From assembly GCA_013214285.1 (NCBI GenBank), contig JABSPW010000008.1, forward strand, positions 1 to 44,726: a DNA stretch of 44,726 nucleotides, read 5' to 3'. This document shows positions 40,169 to 44,726 of the stretch, one piece after another. This stretch comes from Halioglobus sp. (GTDB taxonomy: Bacteria; Pseudomonadota; Gammaproteobacteria; Pseudomonadales; Halieaceae). The number at the start of each line of letters is the position of its first letter. Within the stretch, counting starts at the first letter, position 1. The translations under genes were made by a program, and so were the position numbers. Below the pieces are notes generated by a model. It was not told the origin of the DNA. It saw only the letters and a program-made list of their open reading frames with translations, and did not search any database.

Positions 40169-41398
40169 ATGGCAATCGACTTTACCTTCGGTCCTGACGT
40201 AGAGCAGGCTAGGGCGGGCATTCGGGATTTCATGGCCAATACGGTAAAGCCTCGGTACCAGCAGCTCGAAGCGCAGGAGGGTGCGACACGTGACGACTGG
40301 TCCAGTTTAATTAAGGGTTTGCGCGAGGTTGCGAAAGTAGAGGGCTATTGGTTGCCGCATATGCCGCAGGAGGTGGGCGGTATGGGGCTTTCGGTGACAG
40401 CGATGGCGGCGGTAGCTGCAGAGGCGGCAAAAGTGCCGTACGGGCCCTATATAATGAATGCGCACGCTCCTGACGAGGGCAATATGCATACGTTGCACCA
40501 CTTCGCCACAGAGTACCAACGCGAAAGATATCTCAACCCCCTGCTGGAGGGTGAGGTACGGTCCTGCTTCTCTATGACGGAACCAGAGGTGGCCGGCTCC
40601 GATCCAACATTGATCCAGACCCATGCTGTGCAAGACGGCGACGAGTGGGTTATCAACGGCCACAAGTGGTTCACGTCCGGCGCGCGCGGTGCAAATTTTG
40701 CCATTGTCATTGCTAAAACAGATCCCAAAGCGGACATTCCTCAGGCGCGGAATTCGGCGTTTATCGTAGACTGCGATTCCCCGGGGTTTGAACTAGTGCG
40801 TGATGTGGAAACCATGTCTGGCAGTCACAATCACTGTGAGATTAAATATAACGACGTGCGAGTCCCTCGGGAGAATCTTTTGGGTGAGCGCGGGGGTGGT
40901 CACAAACTGGGTCAGGTGCGCTTGGGCCCCGCGCGGCTTGCGCACTGCATGCGTTGGATAGGCGAAATCGAGATGGCCCTGGAGATGTTGATCGAACGGG
41001 CGCAGAACCGCTATGCCCACGGGTCTCTGTTGAGCGAGAAACAGGGTATTCAGTGGATGATGTCTGACAGTGCACTAGAATTGTACGCTGCTAAGTTGAT
41101 GGTGCTGCACGCGGCCTACAAGATTGAGAATGGCTTGGATTTCAAGCAGGAGGTATCGATGGCTAAGCATCATGTGGCGAATACCCTGTGGCGTGTAGTC
41201 GACCGCGCGGTGCAGGTCCATGGAGCTTTGGGGTATTCCACAGATTCACCGCTGTCCGGGATGCTCCAGCAGGCTCGCTGGGCGCGCTTTGCCGACGGAG
41301 CGGATGAGGTACATCAGATGCGTATCGCGGAACTCTTAATGCGCGCATATGACGAGAGTGGTTCAATAAATTCTGCTGTAGGAGGATTGCCTCTTTGA
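40169..41398 (+). CDS. acyl-CoA dehydrogenase (ACAD10/11-like)
   Basis: A 409-residue acyl-CoA dehydrogenase of the ACAD10/11-like group. It has an opening IDFTFGPDVEQARAGIRDFMANTVKPRY, the FAD/substrate segment CFSMTEPEVAGSDPTLIQTHA, NGHKWFTSGARGANFAIVIAKTD, the domain-swapped helix with LSEKQGIQWMMSDSALEL, and the end QVHGALGYSTDSPLSGMLQQARWARFADGADEVHQMRIAEL. AAGGAG precedes the ATG by about 4 bases. It precedes a SnoaL-like gene by 45 bases, with a hairpin in the gap. It would dehydrogenate a CoA ester formed by the ligase at 34507; no electron-transfer flavoprotein gene is present here. Confidence 0.93.
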   Translation: MAIDFTFGPDVEQARAGIRDFMANTVKPRYQQLEAQEGATRDDWSSLIKGLREVAKVEGYWLPHMPQEVGGMGLSVTAMAAVAAEAAKVPYGPYIMNAHAPDEGNMHTLHHFATEYQRERYLNPLLEGEVRSCFSMTEPEVAGSDPTLIQTHAVQDGDEWVINGHKWFTSGARGANFAIVIAKTDPKADIPQARNSAFIVDCDSPGFELVRDVETMSGSHNHCEIKYNDVRVPRENLLGERGGGHKLGQVRLGPARLAHCMRWIGEIEMALEMLIERAQNRYAHGSLLSEKQGIQWMMSDSALELYAAKLMVLHAAYKIENGLDFKQEVSMAKHHVANTLWRVVDRAVQVHGALGYSTDSPLSGMLQQARWARFADGADEVHQMRIAELLMRAYDESGSINSAVGGLPL

Positions 41399-41411
41399 CC
41401 TATCCTTGGAT

Positions 41412-41428
41412 AACCTGTCGAACAGGTT
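41412..41428 (+). terminator. intercistronic hairpin followed by a T run
   Basis: AACCTGT and ACAGGTT form a perfect 7-bp stem around a 3-base loop (CGA), followed by two more T (four T in all, 41427-41430) and then the ribosome site of the next gene. It sits between the acyl-CoA dehydrogenase stop and the SnoaL-like start, so it may partly terminate or process the message, lowering expression of the second gene. Confidence 0.45.
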
Positions 41429-41443
41429 TTAAGGAGATCAGTT

Positions 41444-41872
41444 ATGAACGAAGACAATCTCGCTTATCGGATGTCTCTGGTGTCTAGAGAGTGTTTAAAA
41501 ACTAAGGACAAAGAGCGCTGGTTGGGGATGTGGGCTGAAGATGGCATTATTGAGGATCCCATCGGCCCGACTCTGCTTGATCCAGACGGTACCGGGCATG
41601 CGACGCCCGAGGCTCGTGAGGCTTTTTATGATCGCAATATCGCCAACGCTGACATCGAGTACATCATTCATGACACCTATACCTCCCACCTGGAATGCGC
41701 CAATGTAGTGACGCTGAATGTGTTGTTGGATATGGACGGCAAGAAGTATAGCCAGCAGGTGAATGGCGTATTTACCTATGCCTGCAATGAAAGGGGTAAG
41801 CTCAAATCCCTGCGCGGCTTCTGGGAGTTTGATGAGGGGGCGGCGACCTTGAAAGAGGTCGATGCTGCCTGA
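41444..41872 (+). CDS. SnoaL-like (NTF2-fold) protein
   Basis: A 142-residue NTF2-fold protein: ENLAYRMSLVSRECLKTKDKERWLGMWAEDGIIEDPIGP, then HATPEAREAFYDRNIANADIEY and a strand-rich end VVTLNVLLDMDGKKYSQQVNGVFTY...SLRGFWEFDE. WAEDGIIEDPIG is a typical ring-binding motif of the ketosteroid-isomerase-like branch, so isomerisation of a double bond in a ring ketone is a reasonable guess but not shown. AAGGAG lies seven bases before the ATG. It follows the acyl-CoA dehydrogenase at 40169 and converges with the PPOX gene. Confidence 0.87.
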   Translation: MNEDNLAYRMSLVSRECLKTKDKERWLGMWAEDGIIEDPIGPTLLDPDGTGHATPEAREAFYDRNIANADIEYIIHDTYTSHLECANVVTLNVLLDMDGKKYSQQVNGVFTYACNERGKLKSLRGFWEFDEGAATLKEVDAA

Positions 41873-41922
41873 GCACCGGTCTGCGCATGGATGGCGAGCG
41901 CATCGCGCAATGACGCGCTCTG

Positions 41923-42423
41923 TTATGCAAGCGCCTCGGTGGTGGTATCGCGCATGACACCGCCATCGAAGCTAATAATTTTTTCTGGCACTACCTCAAT
42001 GATGACCCGCGCTGGTGTATCAAGGAAGGCGACAAAAGCCTCTGGGTTTGGCGCAGGACTGTTGGCGTGGCGGGCGAAGTCCGGATAGAACCAGTTTTTG
42101 GTCGCCTGGTCTTTGTGCAGGATGGCCTGCCCCTTAAATGTGATCGACTGGCTTACTTTATCGTCTACACCGGCGCTCGAGATCACAACACTGCAACGAG
42201 GGTCTCTCGCCAGGGCTTTCATGCGAGCCCGCTGTTCAGTCGCCGTGCACCAGACACTTCCGTTGCGCCAGATATAGCTCATCGTCACGCCCAAACCATG
42301 CCCGGCTTTATTGGTCCAGATGAAGGTCAGTTCATTCTGCGCTAGCAACAGCCTTTCCTGCTTTTCCGGTGTCAGTCCGTATGCCGTGACATCGTCGTAG
42401 TTTGTAACCGTGTCATCGCTCAT
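41923..42423 (-). CDS. PPOX-class FMN/F420-binding flavoprotein
   Basis: A 166-residue split-barrel protein of the pyridoxamine 5'-phosphate oxidase-like class: LLLAQNELTFIWTNKAGHGLGVTMSYIWRNGSVWCTATEQRARMKALARDPRCSVVI is the usual strand order, with R-x-R-x2-A-L ahead of the conserved DPR. Members bind FMN, heme or F420; the cofactor cannot be read here. It diverges from the SDR at 42573, with a palindrome at 42458-42479 in the gap, and converges with the SnoaL-like gene. Confidence 0.88.
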   Translation of the reverse strand: MSDDTVTNYDDVTAYGLTPEKQERLLLAQNELTFIWTNKAGHGLGVTMSYIWRNGSVWCTATEQRARMKALARDPRCSVVISSAGVDDKVSQSITFKGQAILHKDQATKNWFYPDFARHANSPAPNPEAFVAFLDTPARVIIEVVPEKIISFDGGVMRDTTTEALA

Positions 42424-42457
42424 GCTGCCTCGCCTATTACGTGATCTGAGTTAAAAT

Positions 42458-42479
42458 AAACAGTACGTCCTGACTGTTT
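42458..42479. promoter_or_regulatory. palindrome AAACAGT-N8-ACTGTTT, related operator with a longer spacer
   Basis: Perfect 7-bp arms, AAACAGT (42458-42464) and ACTGTTT (42473-42479), flank 8 bases between the divergent PPOX and SDR genes. The arms match the AAWCAGT/ACTGWTT half-sites at 13547-13564, but the spacer is 8 rather than 4. It may be bound by the same or a related regulator. Confidence 0.5.
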
Positions 42480-42572
42480 TGTGGTAAGGTATCACGCCCG
42501 GACAGGAATGCAAGGGTTGGTTCGGTGTGTTCAGGTCCCGCCTGATCATAAGCCGCAATGAGGAGCATCGGA

Positions 42573-43346
42573 ATGGGTCGTGTAGAGGGAAAAGTAGCAG
42601 TGGTGACTGGTGCGGCCTCGGGTCTTGGTTTGGCGTCTTCGCGTCGACTGGCGGCAGAGGGGGCATCGGTTGTTATGGCTGATATCAATGCCGAACAGGG
42701 CTCTAGTCTGGCACACGGTATCCCAGGGGCACAGTTCCATCAGTTGGATGTGACACGGGAGGAGGCTTGGCAGGTTTTCCTGGATGCTGTTACAGCGGCC
42801 TATGGGCGTATTGATGTATTAATGAATTGCGCCGGTATTGTCCGGCTGGCTAGCATTGAGGAGACGAGTGAAGCGGATTGGCGCGCGGTACATGCCGTTG
42901 GCACCGACGGTACTTTTTATGGTTGTAAGCACGTCCTGCCGATCATGAAAGCTCAAGGTGCAGGCTCGATCATTAATATGTGCTCTACTGCAAGCATACA
43001 GGGCGCGCCCGGGGTTTTTGCCTATGCCGCCTCCAAGGCAGCGATCCGAGCCATGACAAAATCGATCGCCTGTCTCAGCACAGAGAATGGTTTCGGTATT
43101 CGCTGCAACTCCATCCACCCTTACAACATGGCCACGCCGATGCTGGCGGATGTCCAGCACCAGGTGCGGCAGGGAAACCCCGACGCCGCTGCTGGCATGG
43201 ACAAGATTTGGGTAGGAGAGCCAGAGGATGTCGCGCACCTGGTGCTGTTCCTCGCGTCCGACGAATCCAGCGCGATTAATGGCGCTGCGATGGTGATAGA
43301 CAATACCGCGACTGTGACGCAGGCCGTTGTAATGAAGGATGTATAG
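42573..43346 (+). CDS. classical SDR-family oxidoreductase
   Basis: A 257-residue classical SDR: TGAASGLG (12-19), acidic MADIN after beta-2 (NAD preference), NCAG in place of NNAG (85-88), Ser138, and Y151-x3-K155 (YAASK). The C-terminus SSAINGAAMVIDNT is slightly different from the usual VDGG. It resembles cyclohexanol/hydroxysteroid-type dehydrogenases. ATG 42573 is preferred because AGGAG lies seven bases upstream; the ATG at 42558 precedes that site. It is coupled to the SnoaL-like gene (2-base gap). Confidence 0.92.
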   Translation: MGRVEGKVAVVTGAASGLGLASSRRLAAEGASVVMADINAEQGSSLAHGIPGAQFHQLDVTREEAWQVFLDAVTAAYGRIDVLMNCAGIVRLASIEETSEADWRAVHAVGTDGTFYGCKHVLPIMKAQGAGSIINMCSTASIQGAPGVFAYAASKAAIRAMTKSIACLSTENGFGIRCNSIHPYNMATPMLADVQHQVRQGNPDAAAGMDKIWVGEPEDVAHLVLFLASDESSAINGAAMVIDNTATVTQAVVMKDV

Positions 43347-43348
43347 CT

Positions 43349-43858
43349 ATGGTGTCGACAGAGAAAGCACTGCTTATCAGGAATGCCTTGATCGATAGTT
43401 ACAACAATTACGCTGAAGGCCTGGACAGTAAAAATTGGCTGATGGTGCGAGACTGTTTCGCAGATGAGGTGTACATCGATTATGGCGAAATCAGTGCGGC
43501 GACCGGTGCACCTCATATACCCCGGGCTGCCGATGATTGGATAGAACAACTGAAAAGCGTGATTAATGGGTTTGATGTCACGCGGCACGCGATCACCAAT
43601 CATCGTGTGCTGCTGAAGGATACAGTGGTCTCCTGTCGAGCCTATTTGAGTGCTGACCATGTGCTGTACTCCCATGCTGATAACCATGTAGTAGATGATG
43701 ATCAGATCGTGACGGTCGTGGGCGAGTACACTAACGATTACCAGTTGTGTGGTGGTCAATGGAAAATCTGTAAATCCGTCTTGGTGGTGAACTGGTCTCG
43801 CGGTAACATGGCGTTGTTTACGACAGCCCCCAAGCGAGCGGCACGATACCAGACCTGA
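43349..43858 (+). CDS. SnoaL-like (NTF2-fold) protein
   Basis: A 169-residue SnoaL_4-type protein. LIDSYNNYAEGLDSKNWLMVRDCFADEVYIDYGE is the typical opening helix pair with the DCFADEV turn. FDVTRHAITNHRVLLKDTVVSCRAYLSADH and YTNDYQLCGGQWKICKSVLVVNW form the barrel. Family members with this plan include ring-directed dehydratases and oxygenase-like proteins. It lies two bases after the SDR stop and is surely cotranscribed. It converges with the partial thiolase gene, four bases away. Confidence 0.87.
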   Translation: MVSTEKALLIRNALIDSYNNYAEGLDSKNWLMVRDCFADEVYIDYGEISAATGAPHIPRAADDWIEQLKSVINGFDVTRHAITNHRVLLKDTVVSCRAYLSADHVLYSHADNHVVDDDQIVTVVGEYTNDYQLCGGQWKICKSVLVVNWSRGNMALFTTAPKRAARYQT

Positions 43859-43862
43859 TGGA

Positions 43863-44726
43863 TCAGGAGCCGGTGAAGCTGAACACTTGTCGATTCTCCT
43901 GCAAGTGCACCTTGATTGACTTTCCGATTGGATTTTGCGCGCGCATGGCAGCGGTGGTGGCGTGTTCGGTAGATGAGCTCAGAAAACGCTCACCAGAGGA
44001 AGAGTCGGCTATAACCAGCCCAAGGTCTGGCTTGCCCTGACGTGTCACCACGGTGTAGGTGACAATGTGGCCAGTTTGTGGGTTTTTCGCGTACGGCTTA
44101 AACGGTATATCTGAACAGTCGACAGAGAAGCTATCAGCGGATTGCCAGTCGACTTTACTCGCACAATCTGCCTCACTAGTGAGCAGTGCAGCCGCGTGCT
44201 TTGACAGCATGCCGCCGTTAGCGCTTACCAGTGCGCGTCTTGGGTCTCCCCGAAGCCGCACTGCCATTTCAGCTAGCGCATGCAGGGAGTAGTTATTGCC
44301 AGGGCCGCCGAAGTAAGGTAGCCCTCCTGTGACCGTGAGTATTTGAGATCCGTCGGTCGGCAAATCAAGCACGTTGCACGCGGCCGTGACAGCACAGGGG
44401 AAGCAACTGTAAATATCGATCAGGTCTAGGTCTAAGGTGGAGATTCCTGCATGCCCCATGGTCTTGCTCAACACGCGGGCCATCGCTTCAGATCGTGCCG
44501 GGTTGGTGCGCTGGGACAGGAAGTGATCGACGCCTTGGGCAGCAGATTCTAGAAATATCCAGTGCTTGCGGTGTACCCCCAAGTCACGCGCGTGACCAGC
44601 ATTGGTCAACACAATGGCTGCGCTCTGGTTGACGGCATCCTGCGCGACCAACCGCTTGGTATAGGGCAAGCTCATCGCATAGTTGTGCGGTCCCTCCTCG
44701 GCAAGCGCTCGAACATTGAAATATCG
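43863..44726 (-). CDS. thiolase-family protein, 5' end beyond the window
   Basis: The C-terminal 287 residues of a thiolase-fold acetyl-CoA acetyltransferase-like protein. The frame stays open to the right edge (RYFNVRALAEEGPHNYAMSLPYTKRLVAQDAVNQSAAIVL), so the ATG at 44675 is internal. Recognisable parts are LDLIDIYSCFPCAV, GGLPYFGGPGNNYSLHALAEMAVRLR with the active-site histidine region, and SANGGMLSKHAAALL. The remainder is the extra C-terminal domain seen in this subgroup. The subgroup is common in proteobacterial and actinobacterial lipid degradation clusters. The nucleophile cysteine would lie in the missing part, so activity cannot be judged. It converges with the SnoaL-like gene at 43349. 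Confidence 0.85.
   Translation of the reverse strand, partial: RYFNVRALAEEGPHNYAMSLPYTKRLVAQDAVNQSAAIVLTNAGHARDLGVHRKHWIFLESAAQGVDHFLSQRTNPARSEAMARVLSKTMGHAGISTLDLDLIDIYSCFPCAVTAACNVLDLPTDGSQILTVTGGLPYFGGPGNNYSLHALAEMAVRLRGDPRRALVSANGGMLSKHAAALLTSEADCASKVDWQSADSFSVDCSDIPFKPYAKNPQTGHIVTYTVVTRQGKPDLGLVIADSSSGERFLSSSTEHATTAAMRAQNPIGKSIKVHLQENRQVFSFTGS

Noticed and set aside
1..44726. Search for insertion sequences, tRNA genes, CRISPR repeats or phage genes
   Set aside because: No transposase, integrase, tRNA-like cloverleaf or regular direct repeat array was recognised.

Overview
The window looks like one long catabolic/accessory island from a Gram-negative proteobacterium, most likely a gammaproteobacterium. 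The aldehyde dehydrogenase at 18656-20122 resembles enterobacterial GabD along its whole length, there is a lipobox lipoprotein and a DUF3604 protein, and the mix of Rieske oxygenases, SDRs, acyl-CoA dehydrogenases and SnoaL-like proteins resembles terpenoid/steroid-degrading marine lineages. No rRNA, tRNA, CRISPR array, IS element or phage gene was found, so the taxonomic placement is an inference.

Left part (1-11250): a LysR regulator cut by the window edge and divergent from a first RPE65-type carotenoid/stilbene cleavage oxygenase; an SDR; a Rieske oxygenase translationally coupled to an enoyl-CoA hydratase-like protein; a SnoaL-like protein; a second, different Rieske oxygenase; a degraded SMR transporter; an apparently exported D-2-hydroxyacid dehydrogenase; and a DUF3604 protein.

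Centre (11261-24823): a minus-strand operon of nitroreductase, SDR and dienelactone hydrolase, divergent from an acyl-CoA dehydrogenase; a 947-residue lipoprotein joining c-type heme motifs to what reads as a type II copper monooxygenase (PHM/DBH-like) core; a TetR regulator; and a minus-strand operon of ABM-domain protein, molybdopterin oxidoreductase, luciferase-like oxidoreductase and GabD, divergent from an MDR reductase.

Right part (25162-44726): a membrane sulfatase-like protein on A+T-richer DNA; an SDR/SnoaL pair divergent from a second RPE65-type oxygenase; then a plus-strand run of DUF35 protein, thiolase-like aldolase candidate, third Rieske oxygenase (clear paralogue of the first), SDR, acyl-CoA ligase and two more SDRs; a NoeA-like methyltransferase with a small membrane protein; and an acyl-CoA dehydrogenase, two SnoaL-like proteins, a PPOX flavoprotein, an SDR and a partial thiolase.

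Read together, the genes suggest a pathway: oxidative cleavage of a conjugated alkene by RPE65-type enzymes, oxidation of the aldehyde or alcohol by SDRs and an aldehyde dehydrogenase, Rieske ring or chain hydroxylation, CoA activation, and beta-oxidation-like shortening ending in thiolase/aldolase cleavage. The substrate (apocarotenoid, retinoid, stilbenoid or other terpenoid) is not shown by the sequence. The main regulatory observation is an 18-bp palindrome, AAWCAnn-N4-ACTGWTT, in four promoter regions including that of the only tetR gene, with a spacing variant in a fifth. This suggests one TetR regulon joining most of the window.
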